A stretch of DNA of 64,000 bases from NCBI RefSeq assembly GCF_003290185.1, contig NZ_QNFY01000014.1, positions 1 to 64,000 of the forward strand, read 5' to 3'. The position numbers and the translations under genes were made by a program. Shown here in pieces: positions 16,389 to 23,265 of the stretch. The stretch is from Chryseobacterium lathyri (GTDB lineage Bacteria; Bacteroidota; Bacteroidia; Flavobacteriales; Weeksellaceae). How positions within the stretch are numbered: the stretch's first letter is position 1; the number at the start of each line of letters is the position of its first letter. The notes below the pieces were generated by a model, which worked only from the letters and a program-made list of their open reading frames with translations, was not told the origin of the DNA and made no database searches.

Positions 16389-16889
16389 TTAACTTTTAAA
16401 GATTACTTTCGGAAGACCTATTTCACCATACATCAAAGTTTTGACCAAAGGTTTCAAAAGTCCGGCTGCCAATAAGTACAGAGAAGGATCATGATCAGCT
16501 TTTGCCCGGACAACAACTTTCTGATTTTTATATGATCTCAGATCTGCATACATAAGGCGGCGTTTCCAAAGATCCAGCAGAACCGTTTCTGTATTATTTA
16601 AATCTGCATAAATGGCATAAGGAGATAGTTTTTCCATTAACATCATCAATGCCCAGGGCGGAATAATAGCATCCGTAGAACAAATAATTGCTACAGCTTT
16701 TTCGTTGTATACAGAAAAGTCTACGGCAGCAATGGATTCCTTAAATTCCTTTTCCTTTACAATCATTCCCATGAAAAGATGATCTTTGATATCCAGTTCC
16801 ATAATTTCTGTAGTTGGTCTGTAGTCTGAGAGATCAAGGGCAATGATTCCGGAGGCTTCTGCTTTATTGATGAATATTTTCTGATCCAT
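16389..16889 (-). CDS. DUF2480 family protein
   Basis: 166 residues from the ATG at 16889; an in-frame TTG 18 bases upstream is rejected. I recognise the DUF2480 family by IINKAEASGIIALDLSDYRP-like start (IFINKAEASGIIALDL) and AIICSTDAIIPPWALMMLM. Family members in Bacteroidota are often found beside suf iron-sulfur assembly genes; biochemical function is unknown. Here the gene lies between sod and an FMN reductase (gaps 30 and 5 bases) and downstream of a SufR-like operator, which fits a link to iron-sulfur homeostasis. Confidence 0.8.
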   Translation of the reverse strand: MDQKIFINKAEASGIIALDLSDYRPTTEIMELDIKDHLFMGMIVKEKEFKESIAAVDFSVYNEKAVAIICSTDAIIPPWALMMLMEKLSPYAIYADLNNTETVLLDLWKRRLMYADLRSYKNQKVVVRAKADHDPSLYLLAAGLLKPLVKTLMYGEIGLPKVIFKS

Positions 16890-16919
16890 AATTGATTTTG
16901 TAATCAATATTAAAGTTAG

Positions 16920-17546
16920 TTATTTAATTTTTGAAAGAGCTTCTTCGTATTTTTTCTCTACGGCTGACCAATTTAAAACAGACCAGAATGAATCCAGATA
17001 ATCCGCTCTTTTATTCTGGTAAGCTAAATAATAAGCATGTTCCCATACGTCAATTCCAAGAATCGGAAAACCTCTGTTGACCTGTTGGATATCCATCATC
17101 GGGTTATCCTGGTTGGGAGTAGAGGCCACAGCCAGCGAACCGTTAAATTTTACAAACAGCCATACCCATCCGGATCCAAACTGTCCAAGACCTGCTTTTT
17201 TCATTTCAGCCTTAAGGTTTTCAAGGCTTCCAAAAGTGGAGATGATAACCTCTGCCAGTTTTCCTTCAGGGTTTAACTGAGGTTGTGGAGAGAGAATTTC
17301 CCAAAATAATGAGTGGTTGAAATGTCCGCCACCGTTATTTCTTACGGCAGGGCTGTATTCACTGATTCTTTGAAGGATGGAATCCAGATCGTCTGAAGTT
17401 TCATCCGACGCCTTCAAAGCTGCATTCAGATTATCCACATAAGCCTGATGGTGACGCTGATGATGAATGGTCATTGTTTCTTTATCTATAAATGGTTCCA
17501 GTGCATCGTAAGCATAAGGAAGCTGAGGTAGTGTAAATGTGCTCAT
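16920..17546 (-). CDS. sod: Superoxide dismutase, Fe/Mn type
   Basis: 208 residues, normal length. The four metal ligands are visible: His28 in MTIHHQRHHQAYVDNLN, the second His in NNGGGHFNHSLFWEIL, and Asp/His in the C-terminal signature DVWEHAYYLAYQNKR. It converts superoxide to peroxide and oxygen in the cytoplasm. Metal choice (Fe or Mn) cannot be settled by eye. The promoter (TTG-N19-TACCTTTG) is overlapped by a perfect CAAC-N6-GTTG palindrome, so the gene is probably repressed by the divergent SufR-like regulator. First gene of an operon with DUF2480 and FMN reductase genes. Confidence 0.95.
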   Translation of the reverse strand: MSTFTLPQLPYAYDALEPFIDKETMTIHHQRHHQAYVDNLNAALKASDETSDDLDSILQRISEYSPAVRNNGGGHFNHSLFWEILSPQPQLNPEGKLAEVIISTFGSLENLKAEMKKAGLGQFGSGWVWLFVKFNGSLAVASTPNQDNPMMDIQQVNRGFPILGIDVWEHAYYLAYQNKRADYLDSFWSVLNWSAVEKKYEEALSKIK

Positions 17547-17574
17547 TGCTTTTATTTTTTTAATTAATGTATTC

Positions 17575-17604
17575 CAAAGGTAATCATATATTTCAATAAA
17601 ACAA
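17575..17604 (-). promoter_or_regulatory. sod promoter (Bacteroidota -33/-7 consensus)
   Basis: Minus strand: -33 TTG at 17604-17602, exactly 19 bases, then -7 TACCTTTG at 17582-17575, a perfect TAnnTTTG. The ATG of sod is 29 bases further on. The -33 TTG is also the half-site of the palindrome at 17592-17625. Confidence 0.8.
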
Positions 17605-17625
17605 CTTTATTGTTGTTTTATTGAA
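17592..17625. promoter_or_regulatory. SufR-type operator: 14-bp perfect inverted repeat, CAAC-N6-GTTG core
   Basis: Arms TTCAATAAAACAAC (17592-17605) and GTTGTTTTATTGAA (17612-17625) are perfect inverted repeats around a 6-base spacer. The core CAAC-N6-GTTG is the motif described for cyanobacterial SufR. It lies between sod and the SufR-like regulator gene and covers the sod -33 box. Direct observation for the repeat; identity as the regulator's site is inference from family knowledge. Confidence 0.75.
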
Positions 17626-17697
17626 TGAGCGTATTTTACTTTAAACACTTGAATAGCTGTAATTTAATATATAAAACTAAAGATTATAGAAAATGAC

Positions 17698-17734
17698 TAT
17701 ATTTGTTGTATAAAATAAAACAACTAAATTATTG
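17698..17734 (+). promoter_or_regulatory. Promoter and second, imperfect operator of the SufR-like gene
   Basis: TATATTTG (17698-17705) is an exact -7 element. Just downstream, AATAAAACAAC (17714-17724) repeats the 11 bases of the main operator arm and is followed by TAAATT and ATTG, giving CAAC-N6-ATTG (17721-17734), one base off the motif. It would cover the transcription start of the regulator and suggests autoregulation. Confidence 0.55.
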
Positions 17735-17738
17735 TAAA

Positions 17739-18359
17739 ATGAAGAAGCCGGCAGCAGACCGAATCCTGATGTTCTTAAAAATGAGAGGGGAGGCGACATC
17801 GCTTCTGATCTCTAAAGAGCTTTCCATAACAAAAGAAGGTGCAAGAAAGCATTTACTGAATCTTGCTGTGGAAGGACTCATCCGGCCTGTCGCAAAAAGT
17901 GAAGGGGTCGGACGACCTTCAACCTACTATACTCTTACGGAAAAAGGTTTGTCGCAGTTTCCGGATTCCCATGCCGACGTAACTGTACAGATCCTGAGGT
18001 CTGTAAAAAATTTGTTGGGAGAAAACGCATTGGATCTGCTGATCAATGACAGAGAAAAAAATACGTACGAACGCTATGAAAAAGCTTTGGTAAAAGCAGA
18101 ATCCTTAGAACAACGGTTAGAAGTGCTGGTACAGGCCCGAAGTGAAGAAGGCTATATGGCAGAATGGACGAAAGAAGGCAATGAGTATTTCCTCATCGAA
18201 AACCACTGCCCGATATGTGCCGCTGCCACCGAATGTCAGGGATTCTGCCGGGCAGAGCTTTCCAACTTCCGGAACCTGATCGGCAAAGAATATCAGGTGG
18301 AAAGAGTAAGTCATATTCTTTCCGGTGGACAGCGGTGTGTGTATAAAATTAGTGAGTGA
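17739..18359 (+). CDS. SufR-like iron-sulfur transcriptional regulator
   Basis: 206 residues from the ATG at 17739; a longer frame starts at a TTG inside the -7 box and is rejected. N-terminal winged helix (ATSLLISKELSITKEGARKHL; GVGRPSTYYTLTEKG wing), then a helical region and a cysteine cluster C157-x2-C160-x5-C166-x3-C170, with another Cys at 200. This layout matches SufR-type DeoR/ArsR-like regulators, which bind an iron-sulfur cluster and repress suf and related genes when the cluster is present. The adjacent CAAC-N6-GTTG palindrome supports the assignment. No suf genes are in the window, so the visible target is the sod operon and the gene itself. Confidence 0.85.
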   Translation: MKKPAADRILMFLKMRGEATSLLISKELSITKEGARKHLLNLAVEGLIRPVAKSEGVGRPSTYYTLTEKGLSQFPDSHADVTVQILRSVKNLLGENALDLLINDREKNTYERYEKALVKAESLEQRLEVLVQARSEEGYMAEWTKEGNEYFLIENHCPICAAATECQGFCRAELSNFRNLIGKEYQVERVSHILSGGQRCVYKISE

Positions 18360-18365
18360 TTTTTA

Positions 18366-18445
18366 GATAAAAGATAAAAGATAAAAGATAAAAGATAAAA
18401 GATAAAAGATAAAAGATAAAAGATAAAAGATAAAAGATAAAAGAT
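18366..18445. repeat. Tandem heptamer array (GATAAAA) x 11
   Basis: Eleven exact copies of GATAAAA (18366-18442) plus GAT, starting 7 bases after the SufR-like gene stop codon. Perfect copies of a 7-base unit suggest recent slippage-driven expansion; copy number is likely variable between strains. It lies in the 3' untranslated region, not in a coding frame or promoter that I can see. Confidence 0.95.
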
Positions 18446-18467
18446 CTTGTTATTAAAATTCAATAGG

Positions 18468-18521
18468 AGCGGGCTTTAGCCCGCTTACAAAAAAAATGCC
18501 TTGATCATCTGGCTTTAGCCA
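18468..18521. repeat. Two REP-like palindromes with GGCTTTAGCC core
   Basis: AGCGGGCT-TT-AGCCCGCT at 18468-18485 and TGGCT-TT-AGCCA at 18510-18521 share the core GGCTTTAGCC. They look like short extragenic palindromes of a type common in this genus (from general knowledge), or could end the transcripts of the flanking converging genes. Confidence 0.6.
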
Positions 18522-18553
18522 AAATCTAAAATCAAGAATCCCGTCCTAAAAAA

Positions 18554-18940
18554 TCAGATCCAATTCTTAATAAGATGAAGCCAGAATACTTTTTCCTCCC
18601 GTATCACAAAGACAGCTGATGACTTCCGCCGTGTCACTACAGATCCGGTTGTCTGGATCTCAATGTACGAAGACAGTCCATGGCTTTCTGTAATTTGAAC
18701 ATCAATATTTTCAATGACAATGCTGCGTTCCGGAAATTTACCGTATGCTCCCGGAAGCCATTCTGAAAATGTAGCCAAAGTCACAGTATCGCCGTTTCCT
18801 GTAACCATTCTGAAATCTGCATCAAATCCCGACAGAAGCTTTTTGTAAAGCCTGTTTTGATCTTGTTCTCCACGAAACCAAGCTTCAATATCTCTGTGAA
18901 ATCCATTGATTTCTGTAATGATTTTTTCTGTGTTATTCAT
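18554..18940 (-). CDS. SnoaL/DUF4440-like NTF2-fold protein
   Basis: 128 residues. One long N-terminal helix (KIITEINGFHRDIEAWFRGE), then a beta sheet with FDADFRMVTGNGDTVTLATFSEWL and HGLSSYIEIQTTGSVVTRRKSSAVFVI ending in the family-like FWLHLIKNWI. The fold is a cone-shaped alpha+beta barrel that binds small ligands or has hydrolase/isomerase activity; no catalytic residues can be assigned. It lies just upstream of the MFS gene's 3' end in the same orientation but after a gap of about 50 bases. Confidence 0.7.
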   Translation of the reverse strand: MNNTEKIITEINGFHRDIEAWFRGEQDQNRLYKKLLSGFDADFRMVTGNGDTVTLATFSEWLPGAYGKFPERSIVIENIDVQITESHGLSSYIEIQTTGSVVTRRKSSAVFVIREEKVFWLHLIKNWI

Positions 18941-18989
18941 AAGTTTAAATATATAATTATTGTTATTAAAAAAATGACATATAATCTAC

Positions 18990-20372
18990 TCAATATAATG
19001 TTTTATGCTTCAAAAGCTTCTTATTGATGAAAATTCCTGCGACCTGAAAGATTGCAATCATTAAAATAGCCAGGGCAAAGGCTTTCGGGAATCCCAGAGT
19101 TTCAATTGTGCTGAAAAACACAGTTCCGATAATGGTACCACCGGTTACACTCCCGATCTGTATGCTGATACTGATCAACCCTGAGGCCTGACCTGCCTTT
19201 TCTCTGTCTATTAATGCAATAGCGTCCCGCATCATCACAGGCATGATAATACCATGACCCAGCCCGGCCAAAAATAAGCTGATATCCATTTTTATTGAAG
19301 GTTTTTCCTGAAGATAAATGAATATTGAGGCTAAAGAGAACCCTGAAATCAATAATCCCAAACCAATGTAAACCATGATATGTGAAGAATATTTTACTTT
19401 GGAAATAAGCAATGGTCCGATAAAAAAAGCCATTCCGTAGGGAATAATAGCAAGACCTGTATCTACCGGGTTCCAATTCAGGAACTGCTGCAAATAATAC
19501 GGATAGCAGATAAACAGTCCTGATGTGAAATTGTAAAAGAAAATAATCAGGAGACAAAGAACAAACGGGTGGTACTGCAAAAGAGTAGGGTCTATCAATA
19601 CAGGCCTGTTCTTACGCAATGATTTAACTTCATATCTGTAAAACGCCATCAACAGTAAAAGTCCTGATAGTAGAATCGCAAAAATCCACCATGCCCACTG
19701 GTATTTCCGTCCAAAAATAATAGGACATATAAACATTAATAATGAGGTGATTAGCAATAGCGCGCCGGCATAATCAATTTTTTGTCTTTTTTCTTCTCGG
19801 TTATTCTCCATGGTATAATGGATACCTACGATACAAAGCAGCGTAACGGGAACATTGACTAAAAATACCGTTTCCCATGAAAATGTTATCCAGTGAAGAT
19901 TAAGCAGAAATCCACCTAACAATTGTCCTGCAACAGAAGCCAAACCGAATACGGAACTGAATATACTGACTGCCTTAGGCTGCTCGCTGCTGTTGAATAA
20001 AACCCTTATAGATGCCAGAACCTGAGGGGCCAGAAAAGAAGCGCCAACTCCCTGAAACATCCGTGAAATAATAAGAAGTGTAATATTTGGAGAGAAAGCA
20101 CAGGCAAGAGAAGAAAGTAAAAAGAGATATAATCCCAAAGTAAATATTTTTTTGCGGCCATATAAGTCGCCCAGACGTCCCCCACAAACCACAAGCGCAG
20201 CATAAGTAAGCCCGTAAATGGCAACTACCATTTGTAGCTGATGATCACTGGCACTAAAAGTTTTTTTAATGGAGGGAAGTGCCATATTGACTATAAAATA
20301 ATCGAGAGGCGAAAGAAAGGCTCCTGCTGTGAGGTAGCCAAGCGCCTGCCATCGTTTGGGATAGATGTTCAT
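18990..20372 (-). CDS. MFS transporter, DHA2-type (EmrB/QacA-like) drug efflux
   Basis: 460 residues with about 14 hydrophobic helices, typical of the DHA2 family. Motif A is visible as GRLGDLYGRKKIF near residue 65, and motif C-like GQLLGGFLLNLHWITFSWETVF near residue 150. It sits in the inner membrane and exports small amphipathic compounds by proton antiport; substrates unknown. A divergent AraC regulator starts 73 bases away, the usual arrangement for regulated efflux. Its promoter has TAATTTTG at 20390-20383. Confidence 0.9.
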   Translation of the reverse strand: MNIYPKRWQALGYLTAGAFLSPLDYFIVNMALPSIKKTFSASDHQLQMVVAIYGLTYAALVVCGGRLGDLYGRKKIFTLGLYLFLLSSLACAFSPNITLLIISRMFQGVGASFLAPQVLASIRVLFNSSEQPKAVSIFSSVFGLASVAGQLLGGFLLNLHWITFSWETVFLVNVPVTLLCIVGIHYTMENNREEKRQKIDYAGALLLITSLLMFICPIIFGRKYQWAWWIFAILLSGLLLLMAFYRYEVKSLRKNRPVLIDPTLLQYHPFVLCLLIIFFYNFTSGLFICYPYYLQQFLNWNPVDTGLAIIPYGMAFFIGPLLISKVKYSSHIMVYIGLGLLISGFSLASIFIYLQEKPSIKMDISLFLAGLGHGIIMPVMMRDAIALIDREKAGQASGLISISIQIGSVTGGTIIGTVFFSTIETLGFPKAFALAILMIAIFQVAGIFINKKLLKHKTLY

Positions 20373-20382
20373 ATTTTTTCTG

Positions 20383-20423
20383 CAAAATTAGCCGCTTATT
20401 GTACCTGTAAAATTGTACTTTTG
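20383..20423. promoter_or_regulatory. Divergent promoters of MFS and AraC genes
   Basis: Minus strand TAATTTTG at 20390-20383 (11 bases upstream of the MFS ATG at 20372) and plus strand TACTTTTG at 20416-20423 (22 bases upstream of the AraC ATG) both match TAnnTTTG. The close spacing leaves little room and implies coordinated control. Confidence 0.55.
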
Positions 20424-20445
20424 GAGGAAAAATAAGTATTCAAAC

Positions 20446-21318
20446 ATGAAAATGTTACAGGTTGAACACATTGATGTAAAGGAAATCAGGTTTTGCAGCG
20501 AAGGAATAGCTCTCAAAACAAAAGCTTTTCTTTCACTGGTGTATGTTCTGAAGGGTTGTGGAACACTCACGTATGACGAACGAACTATTACATTCGGGGA
20601 ATCGAAGCTTTTTATTATTCCCCAGCATCAGCTGTACCATTTTGAAAGCAATGATGCCCAATTGATCGTTATAGAATGCCCGATTGAGTTTATAGATAAA
20701 ATAAGACTGGAAGCTGACCGTATAGAAAGCTGCGAAAACCTTTATAAACTCCAATATATAAGCAATAATTATCATGCAAGGGCAGGATGTGTATTCCGGA
20801 ATAAGGATGATGAACGTTTTGCTGAAACCCTCATTATACAAATTACCAGAGAGCATAAGCGTAAAACTGATGACTATCTGATTATCCGTAACTGTATTTC
20901 TATCCTGTTGAATATTATAGCACGGAATATCATTGACAGCGAAACCTCAGATCTACAGCAGAACGTAAAAGCTTTCTCCATCATGAAAATCATTACCTAT
21001 ATTCAGGAGCATGTAAAAGATAAAGAGAAGACCAGGATACATTCCATAGCAGATCATTTCGGGATTTCAAAGAATTATTTCGGGGAATACTTCAAGCAGC
21101 ATACAGGAATTTCCTATCAGGATTATCTGCTGGATTACCGCCTGAAACTGGTAGAAACCTATTTGAAATACAGCAGTGTCCGATTGAGCGAAATCGCGTA
21201 TGAACTCCAGTTCAGTGATGAAAGCCATGTGTCAAGGCTCTTCAAGAAGCACAGGAATATGACGCCTAAAGAATACAGAAAAATTCTTTTGGTTAAACCC
21301 GATCAGGAGGGAATTTAG
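20446..21318 (+). CDS. AraC family transcriptional regulator
   Basis: 290 residues from the ATG at 20446; the frame extends to a TTG at 20413 inside the promoter, rejected. N-terminal cupin-like ligand domain (LSLVYVLKGCGTLTYDERTI, KLFIIPQHQLYHFESNDAQ) and C-terminal double helix-turn-helix (RIHSIADHFGISKNYFGEYF; VRLSEIAYELQFSDESHVSRLF) ending in the AraC signature MTPKEYRK. Divergent to the MFS gene and its likely activator; the ligand is unknown. Confidence 0.9.
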   Translation: MKMLQVEHIDVKEIRFCSEGIALKTKAFLSLVYVLKGCGTLTYDERTITFGESKLFIIPQHQLYHFESNDAQLIVIECPIEFIDKIRLEADRIESCENLYKLQYISNNYHARAGCVFRNKDDERFAETLIIQITREHKRKTDDYLIIRNCISILLNIIARNIIDSETSDLQQNVKAFSIMKIITYIQEHVKDKEKTRIHSIADHFGISKNYFGEYFKQHTGISYQDYLLDYRLKLVETYLKYSSVRLSEIAYELQFSDESHVSRLFKKHRNMTPKEYRKILLVKPDQEGI

Positions 21319-21397
21319 TCTGAAAGAGGGAAAAATAAGAAAAAAGAAGTGCTATGGCTTAACTTCCTTCTTCAGGCATCCGCTTCCATTCCCCAAT

Positions 21398-22024
21398 TCA
21401 ATACTTCGTTAGTATTTCCATCAGCATCAGGATAGATACTAGTTTTTTAGAAGACTGGTATTCCGGGTTCAGCTGCTCTCTTATTTCCCCCAAAGCTTTG
21501 CTTAATTTATTACTTACCGTCTTATTGCTGATGCCGAGAGCTTCTGCTGTTTCATCAACAGACATATTTCTTCTGATTCTCATATCATACACGCTCTGTT
21601 CCGTCGTGGGAAGCTGTGAAACCACCTCATCAATCATAGATAATAAAGCAGAGATCTCGTTTTCTTCAAGAATTTCAAAATATTCCGTATCAGATATATT
21701 CATCTCGCCTGTAGGGTCAAATTCATCAATACTAATGGTAGACGGGACCTTTTTAGAACTGTTATAATGATCAATAATTCTGTAATGAAGATAACGCAGG
21801 AGGTAGCCTTTTGCACTTTCAGTATCGTCGGTCTGTATGGAAGTGGTGTCTTCAAGTATTTTTATCCAGAGGTTCTGCAGCAATTCTTCAGACATCTCTT
21901 TATCTCTCGTCCTCGTGAAAACAAAACGGTAAAGACTGTCCCAATACCGCTCATAGAACAGCATGAATGCAGGACGGTCACCTGATTTTATCTTCTTTAA
22001 TATCGTATAGTCTGTAAGCATCAT
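21398..22024 (-). CDS. ECF RNA polymerase sigma factor (FecI-like)
   Basis: 208 residues. Region 2 appears as AFMLFYERYWDSLYRFVFTRTRD with EMSEELLQNLWIKI; region 4 as EQSVYDMRIRRNMSVDETAEALGISNKTVSNKLSK. Divergent from the FecR gene at 22254, the standard partner order for a regulated TonB receptor system in Bacteroidota, although the sigma gene here faces away from fecR rather than being in line with it. It should recruit RNA polymerase to the downstream receptor operon when the anti-sigma is relieved. Its promoter has TAATTTTG at 22042-22035. Confidence 0.9.
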   Translation of the reverse strand: MMLTDYTILKKIKSGDRPAFMLFYERYWDSLYRFVFTRTRDKEMSEELLQNLWIKILEDTTSIQTDDTESAKGYLLRYLHYRIIDHYNSSKKVPSTISIDEFDPTGEMNISDTEYFEILEENEISALLSMIDEVVSQLPTTEQSVYDMRIRRNMSVDETAEALGISNKTVSNKLSKALGEIREQLNPEYQSSKKLVSILMLMEILTKY

Positions 22025-22034
22025 ATCGTTGGTA

Positions 22035-22042
22035 CAAAATTA
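22035..22042 (-). promoter_or_regulatory. -7 element of the ECF sigma gene
   Basis: Minus-strand TAATTTTG, exact TAnnTTTG, only 10 bases upstream of the ATG at 22024, so the 5' leader would be very short. Confidence 0.45.
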
Positions 22043-22253
22043 CCTAAAGGAAAATTAACTTTTTATGAACTTTGGGGATTCTAAGATTAATTATTTCTGA
22101 AAGATATCCCCTAAATGTGAATCAAATGTTGAGAAAGCAGTAGAATGGGTTAAAAATGTTAACAAGTTGGTTTTAATGTGAATACAATATTAAGAACCGC
22201 CTGGGGAAGTTTTTCATTTTCACAGTCTTATAGATAGAAGTATCTGTGAATAC

Positions 22254-23210
22254 ATGAAATATTTTATGAAAAGCCAAAAAAATAAGAATACTGCAGCTTT
22301 TGTTTTTAAGCTCTGGCAAAGGGAAGTTTCCGAGGGGGAAATCTCTGAAAAAGAAAAAGAAATTTTGAGTCAGTGGGAAATCCGGACAGAAAAAGACCTG
22401 GACAGAATCCATATGAAGGAATCCAAAGAAAGGGTTTTATCTGCACTCGAACTGTATTTTATTAAGCCCGTCCAGACAGCTCCTCTCTATTCATTAAAAA
22501 AATATGTATACACAGCTGCGGCTGCAATTATACTTCTGTTGTCTTTAGGAGGAATCCTATATACTGCATTCTTTAAACCTGATACCTATACTTCGGGCTC
22601 GGAAAACCGTAAAGTTTACCTGGCAGACGGTTCTGTGGTTACATTGTTGAACGGTGCAGAACTCACAGTAGATAAATCGTTTCCTGCTTCCACTAGAATA
22701 GTGTATCTGAAAGGGGATGCCATATTTTCTGTAGCAAAATCAAAGACTCACCCCTTCATTGTACATGCAGATGGTTTCAGTACCAAAGTTCTGGGAACTG
22801 TTTTTAAAATTTCACAATCCGGGAATGACAAATCTGTACAGCTTTATGAAGGTAAAGTTGCTGTTTCCTATGCCGGAGTCCCGGTTTCTTACCTGAAGCC
22901 TAACCAGAAATGGACCAATTTCGGGATAGCCCATACCGCAGCCGTGATTTCACTTATAACAGAAAAAAAATTAGGAAAACAGAAAGCAGAACTGTTGTCA
23001 TTAAGCTTCAACGATGTTTCCTTTAAAGAGGTGGCAGATGTGATGCAGAATAATTACAAGATCAGGATCGTATATCCTAAAGAAACTGCAGAAAAGAAGA
23101 TAACAGCAGATTTCACAGGAGGTACAGCCGATGAAAATATGGAAGCGCTGGCCTTTATATTGGGCCTTGAAGTACACAAAGAAGATCATATATACACCCT
23201 GAAGAAATAA
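22254..23210 (+). CDS. FecR family anti-sigma regulator
   Basis: 318 residues. Cytoplasmic N-terminal ~85 residues (sigma-binding), one membrane segment (YVYTAAAAIILLLSLGGILYTAFF), then the periplasmic FecR domain (RKVYLADGSVVTLLNGAELTVDKSFP; AVAKSKTHPFIVHADGFSTKVLGT pattern visible) and a C-terminal domain DUF4974-like (LSFNDVSFKEVADVMQNNYKI). It transmits substrate-loaded receptor status to the ECF sigma factor. Followed after 55 bases by the receptor with an STN domain, its direct partner. Confidence 0.9.
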   Translation: MKYFMKSQKNKNTAAFVFKLWQREVSEGEISEKEKEILSQWEIRTEKDLDRIHMKESKERVLSALELYFIKPVQTAPLYSLKKYVYTAAAAIILLLSLGGILYTAFFKPDTYTSGSENRKVYLADGSVVTLLNGAELTVDKSFPASTRIVYLKGDAIFSVAKSKTHPFIVHADGFSTKVLGTVFKISQSGNDKSVQLYEGKVAVSYAGVPVSYLKPNQKWTNFGIAHTAAVISLITEKKLGKQKAELLSLSFNDVSFKEVADVMQNNYKIRIVYPKETAEKKITADFTGGTADENMEALAFILGLEVHKEDHIYTLKK

Positions 23211-23265
23211 CCTACCATAGATTAACACTAAAAGAAAATAAATTATTAAAAGAGAAATTGAACAT

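Noticed and set aside
18366..18445. Possible CRISPR array
   Set aside because: The repeat unit is 7 bases with no spacers and no cas genes nearby, so it is a simple tandem repeat.
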